Of a stretch of DNA of 29,728 bases, positions 16,598-24,543 are shown piece after piece. Each line of letters opens with the position of its first letter. The first letter of the stretch is position 1. The notes under the pieces were generated by a model that ran no database searches, was not told the DNA's origin, and worked only from the letters and a program-made list of their open reading frames with translations. Source of the DNA: Natrinema soli (lineage in GTDB: Archaea; Halobacteriota; Halobacteria; Halobacteriales; Natrialbaceae); contig NZ_JAQIVI010000006.1 of NCBI RefSeq assembly GCF_028618695.1, positions 1-29,728 on the forward strand, written 5' to 3'. The position numbers were made by a program, and so were the translations under genes.

Positions 16598-16936
16598 ATG
16601 GCACGCAAAACGAAAGGTGCTCGAGTCCTGACCGTCCTGTTCGCATTCATTGCAACTACTGGGATAGCTGCTGCCCAGCAGAGCGAGATCAACAATTCCT
16701 TGTCGGAGATTGAGTCATTCGTCGCAACGACACTCGGCCAGATCGGTGTCATCGTCTTTCTCGTTGGTGCCGCTGCCTGGTTCGTCTCCCGCAAACATGC
16801 CGACCGTGCCCAGTGGGGCTGGCGAGGTATGTGGGGCGGCGCTGGGATGATCGTCCTCTCAGTTAGCTACAACGTGTTCGTGACGCTCTTCGAAAACCTC
16901 GCCCCGGGGATGGTTACACCCTGGATCGCCTTCTAA
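16598..16936 (+). CDS. VirB2/TrbC-like pilin-like small membrane protein
   Basis: A 112-aa protein with an N-terminal signal-like helix (about 8-28, ending GIAAAQQ), a short polar stretch, and two further membrane helices (about 43-65 and 75-100) separated by a basic loop (RKHADRAQWGWRG). This size and topology match VirB2/TrbC-type pilins of type IV secretion systems and similar haloarchaeal T4SS-associated proteins. It is the first gene of the block and is followed 60 bp later by the large surface protein. Pilin identity is inferred from topology and gene order only. Confidence 0.55.
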   Translation: MARKTKGARVLTVLFAFIATTGIAAAQQSEINNSLSEIESFVATTLGQIGVIVFLVGAAAWFVSRKHADRAQWGWRGMWGGAGMIVLSVSYNVFVTLFENLAPGMVTPWIAF

Positions 16937-16996
16937 GTAGCACAGCTAATAGAATCACGACTTACCCCCAATCGACCCCCTTTCACCCCACCACGA

Positions 16997-18871
16997 ATGG
17001 ATGGCCAACGATTGTCGCTTGTACTGCTGCTCGTTGTCACCATGACGCTTTCAATTAGTGGTGCAGCGACGATGTCCACCGCGGAGACGACGGCCAACGA
17101 CACAGACGTCTTCATCTCCGATAAACCGGATCCTGAAGCTGGCTCAGTCCCACCGTTCGTACTCCCAGACCTCGAGGACGTCGATGAAGAAGGGAATATC
17201 TCGGTAGCAGAGCTGAGTCAGACCCGCGATTTCTCCTACTCGACGACCCAACCCCCGTATCAGGTCGGCCCGGATCAGCAGACACTGCAAGAGTACCGCC
17301 TTGAGCAACTCGAGTCGGTCGAGCGCAACGAGTCGACGAGTCTCTGGTTCCCCGACTCACAACGATCGAATGGTACGCTCGTCACGGATGCTCACGTAAC
17401 GATCCTTGGGACGGCAGAGGGAACACAAACCCGTCTCGAGTCGGACGCAGGAGACCAGTACGGGAATGAGAGTGAGTTATTGCTGGTACCGCGTGACGGG
17501 ACGGTCCTCACCCACCTTGATTATGCGACTCGCATCCCGGAGGGGACCTGCGTCACGACCGACCAGACCCGGACCTGCCTCAACGTCACACTCCTCGATC
17601 AAGAAACCAACCGGGCACTCGAGATCGGGTCTCAGTCATGGAGTGGCGATCCAGAGACGTCTCACCAGCTCGACTACGCGGACGCGGACGCGAGCGGGCC
17701 GACAACGATGGAGATGGAAGCGACGATCACCTCGAGACTTGCAGTCCAGGAGACCACCTACGTCCGTGAGGGGACTGACTGGGTGCTATCGAATACAACC
17801 GACAATGAGACACTCGAACTCTCCCACACGGTTCAAGACGAGGCTCCCGTTGTCGTCACGACGAACCAAGAGCTGTCGATCGAGCAGACGATTATCGAAT
17901 CAGACGACGGCATCGACCGGCTCATCCTCGAGTTCGATGGCGCGGAGACGCTCCATGACCGTCGGCTCTGGAGTACTGCGACGTTCGAAGAAGGCGCTGG
18001 CAAGATCGAGAATATCTGGGGCGTCTACTCACAGCGCCAGTATGAGACCGCCACGCGGGGTCATCGGCCAGGTGATGAGCTACCGATTTCGCCGGATCAA
18101 ACCGAGTCCAATACGACGGTACCAGTGCTCAACGACGCATCGTCGGGAGTGTCGACAGGGAATGAGACGCTCGAGCAACAACTTCCAGCGCCAGCGACCC
18201 ACCAGGAGACCGTTCCGTTCCCGAACGTCCTCGAGAAGCAACTCGCCGCACAGCGAGATCGGCCTACACTTGATGGAGAACAGAATACCAGCATCGCGAA
18301 CCCACCAGAACTAGCTAGTTCGAACAGCTTCAGCTTCGCATCCGAACCAGCATCGCTCGATAGGGACGTCAATCTCTCCTCGGTCGAACCGCGTGGACAG
18401 ACGACGCTCACCATTACAAATGCAGAACAGCCGATCACAGAGATTCGCGATATCCACGGCGATCCAATCCCGGTGTCGACACAGACTGTCCAAGAGCGCG
18501 CCGCTCAGCTCGAGACGGCGATCCTCAACGACACGCACGCAGAGCTCCACCTGTTCGAGGAGGAGACCGGCGAAGCGCTTGGCAACGAGACACTCTGGCT
18601 CCACGGGGCTGCCCAGGGACAGGTGACGACCGACTCGGACGGAACCACAGTCGTCGAACGGCGTGACCTCTACGTGACGGCTTCGTTCACGGGCGAGACT
18701 GATCCATCAGAGGAGGCGTACTACAGTCCAGCTGAGGCCCAGGTCACGTTCCAGCCAGAGGCGTTCAACATCTACCAGCTACTGATGAGCTTCACTGGGG
18801 CGTTCGTCTCGATCATCGCATTTGTGATCTTATACATTCCGTTCGCGTATCTGAGAGGTGCAAACAAATGA
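16997..18871 (+). CDS. Large secreted, membrane-anchored surface protein of the T4SS locus
   Basis: A 624-aa protein with an N-terminal signal peptide (about 5-29), a large acidic exposed part and one C-terminal membrane helix (about 592-617) followed by a short basic tail (LRGANK). The exposed part holds 14 NxS/T sequons, so N-glycosylation is likely. It is beta-rich with no recognised catalytic motif. Two cysteines lie close together (GTCVTTDQTRTC). The layout fits a cell-surface adhesin or mating-pair factor of an archaeal conjugation system, which is an inference from position. It overlaps the next mini-ORF by 4 nt (ATGA at 18868). Confidence 0.6.
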   Translation: MDGQRLSLVLLLVVTMTLSISGAATMSTAETTANDTDVFISDKPDPEAGSVPPFVLPDLEDVDEEGNISVAELSQTRDFSYSTTQPPYQVGPDQQTLQEYRLEQLESVERNESTSLWFPDSQRSNGTLVTDAHVTILGTAEGTQTRLESDAGDQYGNESELLLVPRDGTVLTHLDYATRIPEGTCVTTDQTRTCLNVTLLDQETNRALEIGSQSWSGDPETSHQLDYADADASGPTTMEMEATITSRLAVQETTYVREGTDWVLSNTTDNETLELSHTVQDEAPVVVTTNQELSIEQTIIESDDGIDRLILEFDGAETLHDRRLWSTATFEEGAGKIENIWGVYSQRQYETATRGHRPGDELPISPDQTESNTTVPVLNDASSGVSTGNETLEQQLPAPATHQETVPFPNVLEKQLAAQRDRPTLDGEQNTSIANPPELASSNSFSFASEPASLDRDVNLSSVEPRGQTTLTITNAEQPITEIRDIHGDPIPVSTQTVQERAAQLETAILNDTHAELHLFEEETGEALGNETLWLHGAAQGQVTTDSDGTTVVERRDLYVTASFTGETDPSEEAYYSPAEAQVTFQPEAFNIYQLLMSFTGAFVSIIAFVILYIPFAYLRGANK

Positions 18872-18963
18872 CTGTCCGAACTCGATCCAGCACAGTGTGG
18901 GTGCACACCCACTCCACCGCTTCCACGCTGACAACTATAACAGAGATCCCACCCAACCCATGA
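18868..18963 (+). CDS. 31-aa mini-ORF joined to both neighbours by ATGA overlaps
   Basis: ATG at 18868 overlaps the TGA of the surface protein gene, and its own TGA at 18961 overlaps the ATG at 18960 of the polytopic gene. The peptide is Thr/Ser-rich (MTVRTRSSTVWVHTHSTAST and 11 more residues ending IPPNP). It fills the 88-nt gap between the two large genes exactly. It may be a coupling or leader ORF rather than a functional protein. A GTG start at 18858 in the frame of the next gene is the competing explanation. Confidence 0.45.
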   Translation: MTVRTRSSTVWVHTHSTASTLTTITEIPPNP

Positions 18964-20501
18964 CCGGATTCAGATTGCCCGTTTCGATCACAAGCATCAC
19001 AGAAAGCGTTGACCCCACGACACTGGTGCCGGCCCAGAAGAACAGTGCCTTCCTTCCAGTTGACGGCGTCCCCCTCACCGTTGCGTTTATCTCCGGCTGG
19101 GTCTCGGACTTTTTCACCTACATCCTGTCCGGAATCATTGGGTTCATCAGTAGCCTCATTGCGAACGGCATTCGTTCGTTCATCATCTTTGACAGTCCCT
19201 ATAATGACCCGACGATGCAGGGTGCCTTCCAGCACAATCTGGATATCTTCCCTCAACTGCTGGTGATCGTCTTCATGGCTGGGATCGCCTCCAAGCCGTT
19301 CGCCGACCGACGTGAGGTGACGAATTTCATGCTGGTCTGGAAAACGTTGAAGGTGATCATCTTCGTGGCCGTTGCCCGCCAGATCATGCACTTTAGTCTC
19401 CTTTTGACGAATGCGATTATTCTGCATGTCTATGCCGATGATTATGGCGCTGCGTTCGGCCCAAAGATTCTCGAGGCTGGATTCGGCGGGACAGCCGCGC
19501 TAGGCGCTGGTGCCATCATCGGTGGGATCATCATCAGCTTAGTCTCCGTCGCGGGTATCTTGCTCGCCCTCGGGGTCTTTGTGTTTCGAGAGTTCTTGTT
19601 CCACGCGACGTTCATTTTGCTCCCGATTCTGGGGGCCATGTTGTACCTGGATTTCGGTCCGCTTCGCCACAGCTCGTCGATCGCGAAAACGCTCTTGCGG
19701 GCGACAGCGTACATGCTGCTCGCAGGAATCGTGATGGCCGGGCTGTTGCAGACAGGTGCGGCAGCCGTCGGGGCGTATTCGGATGTCGCTGTCCAGGGCG
19801 AGCAAGCAACTGAGGCAGAGTTTGGCGAACTTATCGAAGCAATGCTCTTCTGGCTGATCGGGCTGGTCGCCCCCGCGGCCGTCGGGCTGAAAGCGGCCAT
19901 GATGGCTGGAATGTCGCCGAGAGGCCTCGGTCGGAGTGCAAAGAGTAGCTCGAGTTCTCAAACGCAACCCTCTTCATCGACCCAATCGGGTGGGAAGTCG
20001 CGACGCACTAAACTGATGGAGCAAGCGAGGTATGGGGGGTCGAGAGGGGCCAGATGGGGCGACAGAAAGACAGGTGGAAGGGCGAGCAGTGCTGCCAGCA
20101 GCGTGGGATCACGCGTCGGCCAAACGAAAGCAGCAGTTGGGAGTACAGCAGCGTCGAAAGCCCCGCGCTTAGTTGATGCAGGCAAAGGACTAGGCTCTGG
20201 TGCGAAAAGAGGCGGGAAGCGCGCAGCTTCAGACGCGAAAGCTGGAGTCTCCTACGGACCTCGAAATCTTCATCAGTCCCCACTCGAGTGGGCAGAGGCC
20301 GGGTTGGAACGATATCGGGAAAACCCTGTTATCGACACGTCGACAACCACACAATCGACCAGCAGCGAGGCAGTCGACGCTAATACCAACGCTGCCGACA
20401 CATCACCAGACACGGGGTCCAATCAGCAGACACTAGACGACTGGAAGGCGAGTCTACCAACCAATAATAACTCAGCTTTGCACGTTGAAGTAGGAGCGTG
20501 A
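18960..20501 (+). CDS. Polytopic T4SS protein (VirB6/TrbL-like), 3' end altered by an IS
   Basis: From ATG 18960 it encodes 513 aa. Residues about 35-330 hold six or more membrane helices, with FVFREFLFHATFILLPILGA near the middle. The long C-terminal tail is hydrophilic, Ser/Gly/Lys/Arg-rich (SSSSSQTQPSSSTQSG) and cytoplasmic. This resembles VirB6/TrbL channel proteins of T4SS. The last residues (SALHVEVGA) are read from the left terminal repeat of the inserted IS. Removing the IS and one target copy restores an end of KEDG with a TAG overlapping the ATG at 21762. The GTG at 18858 is a possible alternative start, but ATG 18960 is coupled to the mini-ORF. Confidence 0.6.
   Translation: MTGFRLPVSITSITESVDPTTLVPAQKNSAFLPVDGVPLTVAFISGWVSDFFTYILSGIIGFISSLIANGIRSFIIFDSPYNDPTMQGAFQHNLDIFPQLLVIVFMAGIASKPFADRREVTNFMLVWKTLKVIIFVAVARQIMHFSLLLTNAIILHVYADDYGAAFGPKILEAGFGGTAALGAGAIIGGIIISLVSVAGILLALGVFVFREFLFHATFILLPILGAMLYLDFGPLRHSSSIAKTLLRATAYMLLAGIVMAGLLQTGAAAVGAYSDVAVQGEQATEAEFGELIEAMLFWLIGLVAPAAVGLKAAMMAGMSPRGLGRSAKSSSSSQTQPSSSTQSGGKSRRTKLMEQARYGGSRGARWGDRKTGGRASSAASSVGSRVGQTKAAVGSTAASKAPRLVDAGKGLGSGAKRGGKRAASDAKAGVSYGPRNLHQSPLEWAEAGLERYRENPVIDTSTTTQSTSSEAVDANTNAADTSPDTGSNQQTLDDWKASLPTNNNSALHVEVGA
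20471..20486. repeat. Left terminal inverted repeat of the IS
   Basis: CTCAGCTTTGCACGTT, the exact reverse complement of 21732-21747. Confidence 0.92.
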
Positions 20502-20522
20502 CGTAGAGGGTGGCAAGGACGG

Positions 20523-21746
20523 ATGATGCCGATCACGGACTTCTTGTCGTGTACGCGTGTGTTCGACGAGTTCGAGTCGCTGTCTCCAGCCCAGCGTCAT
20601 CACGCCAAAACCTACGCCACAGGTCTTGTTGCGGCCAGCAACAAGACCGTGGCGGGCATCGCACGCGAAGTCCTTCCAGCCAACAGCAAACGCGCTCTAA
20701 ACAAATTCCTCACCGAGTACGACTGGGACGAACAGCAATTCAACCACGAACGTCTTGAAGAACTCCAGAAACACGGTGAAACACGCTGGTCAAAGGATGG
20801 CTACATTATCCTTGACGACACGATCACCAAGAAAGCCGGGGGCGAAGTCCCCGGCGTCGGCCACTTCTACGATCACGCCGAAGGTGACACCGTCTGGGGC
20901 CAAGATCTCATCTACGCCTTCTATGCTGACGACAAAACCGCCTACCCGCTCACCTTCCGTCTCTACGAAAAACACGACGAAGACGACCAAGACCACGACA
21001 CCAAGTACGATCTCGCCCGCGAGATCGTCACCGAACTCGAAGAAGAGGTAGGTGTGCCTGCGGACACCTACCTCTTCGACTCGTGGTTCGCCCACGATTC
21101 TGGCCTTCCTGAACACATCGAATCCTACGGCAAGGACTGGATCGGCCCGCTCCGGAGCAACCGACAGGTGACCTACGGCGGAGAAGAGATCCGTGTTGAT
21201 GCGCTCTTCCAGCGCATCGACACGGTTGAGCGCAACATCGAGGACGAGACCTACCACATCTGGACGAAGAAGCTTCCCGTCTCCCAGCTGGGAGACGTGA
21301 AGCTGATCATCGCTGAGAAAGAGACCGACGAAGACGAAGAGAATCCGGTCAAGTACCTCGCCACGAACAAGATCGACGCACCGACCGAACACGTGATTCG
21401 CTCCTACGGAATGCGCTGGCGCATCGAAACGTTCTTCGAGGACTCGAAGCAGGATCTCGGCCTAGGAGACTGCGAGATGCAGACGGACGAAGGTGCCAGT
21501 CGCCACTGGCACCTTCTGATGGCTGCCTACAGTCTCGTTCGTCTCGATCCTGATTCGAGCGTCTTGGGGGCGGTTCGCTCGAAAGCGTCATCGCTTCGAG
21601 CGAACCTCGAACACTCCCTGAAAGAAGCAGTCTACAACCTTCTCTCGTGGGTACGTGATAATGACGGACGAGGCGTTGATGACCTCATGCAAGAGATTGA
21701 TCACCTCTTCGTTCACTCAACAACCGAGGCTAACGTGCAAAGCTGA
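20523..21746 (+). CDS. IS4-superfamily DDE transposase (IS701-like)
   Basis: A 407-aa DDE transposase. Catalytic residues can be placed: first Asp in YIILDDT (98-99), second Asp in LFDSWFA (186), and the Glu in the Y-x2-R-x3-E-x6-K signature (YGMRWRIETFFEDSK). IILDDT and FDSWF are typical of IS701-like enzymes. The protein cuts and pastes its own element by binding the terminal repeats. Length is full and there are no frame breaks, so the enzyme may be active. The start is ATG 20523 or the following ATG. Confidence 0.92.
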   Translation: MMPITDFLSCTRVFDEFESLSPAQRHHAKTYATGLVAASNKTVAGIAREVLPANSKRALNKFLTEYDWDEQQFNHERLEELQKHGETRWSKDGYIILDDTITKKAGGEVPGVGHFYDHAEGDTVWGQDLIYAFYADDKTAYPLTFRLYEKHDEDDQDHDTKYDLAREIVTELEEEVGVPADTYLFDSWFAHDSGLPEHIESYGKDWIGPLRSNRQVTYGGEEIRVDALFQRIDTVERNIEDETYHIWTKKLPVSQLGDVKLIIAEKETDEDEENPVKYLATNKIDAPTEHVIRSYGMRWRIETFFEDSKQDLGLGDCEMQTDEGASRHWHLLMAAYSLVRLDPDSSVLGAVRSKASSLRANLEHSLKEAVYNLLSWVRDNDGRGVDDLMQEIDHLFVHSTTEANVQS

Positions 21747-21747
21747 G
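21732..21747. repeat. Right terminal inverted repeat of the IS
   Basis: AACGTGCAAAGCTGAG, the exact complement of the left end. It contains the TGA stop of the transposase. Confidence 0.92.
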
Positions 21748-21761
21748 TAATAATAAGGAAG

Positions 21762-23147
21762 ATGGATAGAGCACACCAACTCAAGAGTGTCCTGAAGGAG
21801 GTTGTTGTTATCACTTTTACTTTGAGTATATTCACTGCGAATTATGTGGGTGCTACACTGGGAATCGTTTGGGCTGTAGCGTATTTTTCCAGCGCGATTA
21901 TAGCGCTGATCGCAATCCCTGCGATTTGGATGATTCCCTCCTTCACTGCAGAGCTCTTGACTGCTGGTATCTACCCACTTTATAGAGGAGAGACTAAACA
22001 AGCAGATCGGCTCTGGCTGGTTGGAATCTTCATTGGTACAGCGATATTGACGGCAGTGTGGTTTCTCCCAGCCTGGGAAAACAACTGGCCCGTTCTCGCG
22101 GGCATCCTTGCGCCGATCCGAGTCTCTGCCATGTTTGAAAGCTCTTGGTATATGGGAGCCAGTTGGCTCGCGTGTGTTCCACTGATGCTGTCAATGGGTA
22201 TTGGAACCGTTACAGCTGATCCCGAAGAGAAAACCTCGACAGAAGATGGGGGACAGATAGACGCAGTGGACGCGACTGCCCAGAGAGAGAAAGCCGAGAC
22301 CAAACCCAAGACGTCCCACTCCAGCGATGGAGCGGCTCAAGAGCAATCCATTCCCTCTCAACTCCAATACGGCTGGCAGTCTGCACCTGACACAAGATTT
22401 GCGGACGTTGGTGGGATGGAGCCGCTCAAAATAGAGATCGAACGCTCGGCGATCCGGCCGCTGACCCGGCTCGATGCCGCCTACGAACGCTTCAACATCT
22501 CCCCACCAAACGGCATCCTCTTCTACGGTCCTCCAGGAACAGGCAAGACGCTGTTCGCTCGAGCCATTGCCGGCGAACTCGGCCATCCGTATCTCGAGCT
22601 GTCGGCGGGTGACATCAAATCGCGCTGGATCAACGAGTCCACCAAGCAGGTCAACCGACTGTTTGAGGAGGCCGCACAGTTCGATCGGTGTGTGATCTTC
22701 ATCGACGAGATCGACGCGCTGCTTGCTTCCCGTGAAAGCGACGTCAATCGCGAGCACACCCAGGTCGTCAACGAGTTCCTCGCACATCTCGACGCCAACG
22801 ATCCGAATTACCTTGTGATCGCAGCTACAAACCGCGCTGAACTCCTTGATGACGCAGCTACTCGTCGAGGTCGCTTTGACCAGCAGTACGAACTCGGCCT
22901 TCCAGATCGCGACGCTCGAGAGGCCATTTTCCGCGTCCGGCTCGAGGAGCTGCCGACGGACCTTGACAACAAAGCATATCGGAAGATGGCCGAGCAGACA
23001 GAGGGACTCAGTAGTGCAGATATCGCTGGGATTGTCGACGACGCCGCAATGCGCGCCGCCGAACGTGACGCTGACGCACTTACGCTCGAGGATCTCCGCA
23101 TGTCGCTCCCAGACCACCAACCTCATGATACTTCAACAATGGATTGA
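21762..23147 (+). CDS. Membrane-anchored AAA+ ATPase (FtsH/Cdc48-like module, no protease)
   Basis: A 461-aa protein. Residues 1-150 contain about four membrane helices; a charged linker follows to about 205. The AAA+ module has Walker A GPPGTGKT (256-263), Walker B VIFIDE (311-316), sensor 1 ATNR (355-358) and the arginine-finger segment RRGRFD (368-373), then a helical lid with LSSADIAGIVDDAAMRA. The module resembles FtsH and Cdc48 D-domains, but no HExxH protease domain follows, so it is an unfoldase-type motor on the inner membrane face. It sits in the T4SS block, where it could remodel or assemble the secretion apparatus. Before the IS insertion the stop of the VirB6-like gene probably overlapped its start. 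Confidence 0.85.
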   Translation: MDRAHQLKSVLKEVVVITFTLSIFTANYVGATLGIVWAVAYFSSAIIALIAIPAIWMIPSFTAELLTAGIYPLYRGETKQADRLWLVGIFIGTAILTAVWFLPAWENNWPVLAGILAPIRVSAMFESSWYMGASWLACVPLMLSMGIGTVTADPEEKTSTEDGGQIDAVDATAQREKAETKPKTSHSSDGAAQEQSIPSQLQYGWQSAPDTRFADVGGMEPLKIEIERSAIRPLTRLDAAYERFNISPPNGILFYGPPGTGKTLFARAIAGELGHPYLELSAGDIKSRWINESTKQVNRLFEEAAQFDRCVIFIDEIDALLASRESDVNREHTQVVNEFLAHLDANDPNYLVIAATNRAELLDDAATRRGRFDQQYELGLPDRDAREAIFRVRLEELPTDLDNKAYRKMAEQTEGLSSADIAGIVDDAAMRAAERDADALTLEDLRMSLPDHQPHDTSTMD

Positions 23148-23335
23148 CCGATCGGGTTCACACCGAGGATCGCTTCACTCGCGTATTCGGTGGGCAGAAC
23201 GACGAAATCCAGACGTGTCCAGAGTGTTCGACGTTCAGCCAGCTCGTCGAACCACTGTCGTTGAACGATTCGATTGACGAACTCGAGACGACAATAGACC
23301 TATACGAGAGCTTTGAGAACAGTGAGGATAACTGA
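23144..23335 (+). CDS. Small acidic protein with a CPEC motif
   Basis: A 63-aa ORF whose TTG start overlaps the stop of the AAA+ gene (TTGA). It holds a single CxxC (TCPEC, about residues 24-28) and an acidic helical C terminus (LNDSIDELETTIDLYESFE). One CxxC could supply half a zinc site in a dimer. It was probably translated together with the AAA+ ATPase and the next gene. No function is known. Confidence 0.5.
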   Translation: MTDRVHTEDRFTRVFGGQNDEIQTCPECSTFSQLVEPLSLNDSIDELETTIDLYESFENSEDN

Positions 23336-23337
23336 CC

Positions 23338-23499
23338 ATGGCTGAATGTGACAATTGTGGCGCACACATCACAGATCGATACAAGCGTGTCTTCGCAGCG
23401 AACGATGGGACGTTACGAGCCTGTTCGAACTGTTGCAGCCAGTCAGAAATGTTCGAGGGAGCGGGATCGTCTCGATCGTCAATATCGGAAATTGATTGA
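23338..23499 (+). CDS. Small zinc-finger protein (haloarchaeal DUF7563-like)
   Basis: A 53-aa ORF with two Cys pairs: CDNC near the N terminus (residues 4-7) and CSNCC (29-33), separated by TDRYKRVFAANDGTLRA. This resembles the short rubredoxin-like zinc-ribbon proteins common on haloarchaeal plasmids and proviruses (MxxCxxCGxH...RVF). It begins 2 nt after the stop of the previous ORF, so it belongs to the same operon. DNA or protein binding is plausible but not shown. Confidence 0.65.
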   Translation: MAECDNCGAHITDRYKRVFAANDGTLRACSNCCSQSEMFEGAGSSRSSISEID

Positions 23500-23662
23500 A
23501 CAGCGGGAAGAGCACACTAAACTCGTCGAGTACGTCGAAGAAGAACGAGAAGTACAGCGCTATCGCGCCCGCCGACAGCGCATGGTCGACCAGGCCGGCG
23601 CACACACACGACTCAAGTGGTGGTGGACTGGCATCCCCGTCGACGACGATCGCGGCGAGTAG
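23492..23662 (+). CDS. Possible small charged helical protein at the end of T4SS block 1
   Basis: A 56-aa ORF from TTG 23492, overlapping the zinc-finger gene by 8 nt, with a very charged helical stretch (EQREEHTKLVEYVEEEREVQ) and a C terminus ending KWWWTGIPVDDDRGE. In-frame sequence continues upstream to ATG 23405 and ATG 23348, so a longer product overlapping the zinc-finger gene is possible. It ends 15 bp before the convergent toxin gene. The function is unknown. Confidence 0.35.
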   Translation: MIEQREEHTKLVEYVEEEREVQRYRARRQRMVDQAGAHTRLKWWWTGIPVDDDRGE

Positions 23663-23677
23663 AATCCCTCAGTTCAG

Positions 23678-23965
23678 CTAATCGTCACCGCGGTAGGCGT
23701 TTCCGCCGCGCTTCTTGATCGTCAGCACATGGAGGACTTTTGCCTGGGGATCCGCGCGACATCCGAGTCGGAACGGGCCGACGCGAAGCTTTTGGTGTGG
23801 GGCACCCTGCAAGGGCTCGAGGTAGTCTCCCGGCTCACGCCACTCGTCGGTCACGACGTCGTCGAGCTTCTCAGTGATCCGACGCTGTGCGTATTCGTCA
23901 AGCGACTCGAGCTGCCGGCGAGCGCTCTGTGTAGCCCGCCAGTCCCACTTGTCACCGTCACTCAT
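23678..23965 (-). CDS. RelE-superfamily toxin
   Basis: A 95-aa basic protein of the RelE/ParE fold: WRATQSARRQLESLDEYAQR, helix-rich start, EPLQGAPHQKLRVGPFRLGC in the central strands and a final beta strand VLHVLTIKKRGG. RelE members cleave mRNA on the ribosome; ParE members poison gyrase, and the sequence does not decide between them. The start MSDGDKWDW at 23965 is chosen because it overlaps the antitoxin stop by 8 nt; an upstream ATG at 23983 is also in frame. It forms a two-gene module with the antitoxin. Confidence 0.85.
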   Translation of the reverse strand: MSDGDKWDWRATQSARRQLESLDEYAQRRITEKLDDVVTDEWREPGDYLEPLQGAPHQKLRVGPFRLGCRADPQAKVLHVLTIKKRGGNAYRGDD

Positions 23966-24248
23966 CGTCGTCGCCGGCATCACCGTCGTCGATCCCCAAC
24001 TGCTCTTTCACGTCGTCGCTCGAGTGCGTCCGCCCCTCCTGTATCTCGACCTCGCTCGCCAGCATCGCTTTCAGGTCCGCCCGGTTAAACTCCGGGTGCT
24101 TTGCGGCGTCTCGTGCAATGTCTCGAAGAAACTCGCTCCGGTTCCCGTACCCCGCCTCTTTCCATGCCGCGTCGATGTCCGCGAGTTGTGACTCCGTCAT
24201 GCGGATATTGACCGTCGTCTTCTCCGGTTCGTCAGTCGATGTTGCCAT
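23958..24248 (-). CDS. Ribbon-helix-helix antitoxin
   Basis: A 96-aa protein with an N-terminal RHH DNA-binding segment: KTTVNIRMTESQLADIDAAW (beta strand and helix 1) followed by GYGNRSEFLRDIARDAAK (turn and helix 2). The C-terminal half is acidic and probably wraps the toxin (VEIQEGRTHSSDDVKEQLG). It comes first in the operon, as is usual. The start MATSTDEP at 24248 is preferred over an upstream ATG at 24275, because the operator-like dyad at 24255-24273 would then lie before the gene. Confidence 0.85.
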   Translation of the reverse strand: MATSTDEPEKTTVNIRMTESQLADIDAAWKEAGYGNRSEFLRDIARDAAKHPEFNRADLKAMLASEVEIQEGRTHSSDDVKEQLGIDDGDAGDDDE

Positions 24249-24254
24249 ACATAC

Positions 24255-24273
24255 GTGTACGATCTTCATACAC
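24255..24273. promoter_or_regulatory. Dyad upstream of the toxin-antitoxin operon
   Basis: GTGTA (24255-24259) and TACAC (24269-24273) form an inverted repeat with a 9-nt spacer, beginning 7 nt before the antitoxin start. RHH antitoxins often repress their own operon by binding such half-sites. Confidence 0.4.
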
Positions 24274-24309
24274 AAAGAACCACCGCCTCAGTGCTCAAAG
24301 AGATACTCG

Positions 24310-24543
24310 CTACCTTTGACAGCGAGAGAGTCCCGCCCCAACTCGAGAGAACTCGTCGATGATCGTTCCTTTGTCTGGCTTCGAAAGGTAGGGTTCAAGA
24401 CTTTGATAATCGTCCCAGCCGACCACTTCCATCATGACCCGAGAATTCATCCGCTCCCGAACGAGCATCGTGTGAGCGCAGTATCGGCGAAGGTCGTGCG
24501 AGGTGATTACGATCGCGTTCCGACTGACGTCCCGGGGTTGAAC
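24310..24543 (-). pseudogene. Tyrosine recombinase (integrase) C-terminal remnant A
   Basis: A 77-codon minus-strand frame without a start: VQPRDVSRNAIVITSHDLRR, then YCAHTMLVRERMNSRVMMEV, then VGWDDYQSLEPYLSKPD to TAG at 24310. It holds the HxxR box (HDLRR), the conserved Trp and the nucleophile Tyr in EPYL of a tyrosine recombinase, but nothing of the N-terminal part. It overlaps the last codons of the hypothetical gene next to it in another frame, which marks a junction. It is probably left over from a recombination event or an older integrated element. Confidence 0.8.

Larger units (their letters stand above)
20471..21747 (+). mobile_element. IS4-superfamily (IS701-like) insertion sequence
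   Basis: A 1277-bp element bounded by perfect 16-bp terminal inverted repeats and holding one transposase gene that fills almost all of it. The transposase stop codon lies inside the right repeat. It is flanked by TAATAA on both sides (20465-20470 and 21748-21753), which may be a target duplication, although the A/T repeat makes its length ambiguous. It looks intact and recent. The insertion lies at the 3' end of the VirB6-like gene. Confidence 0.88.

Noticed and set aside
18858..18959. GTG 18858 as start of the polytopic T4SS gene
   Set aside because: It would add 34 polar residues without family character, and the ATG at 18960 is placed by a tight ATGA junction; kept only as an alternative.
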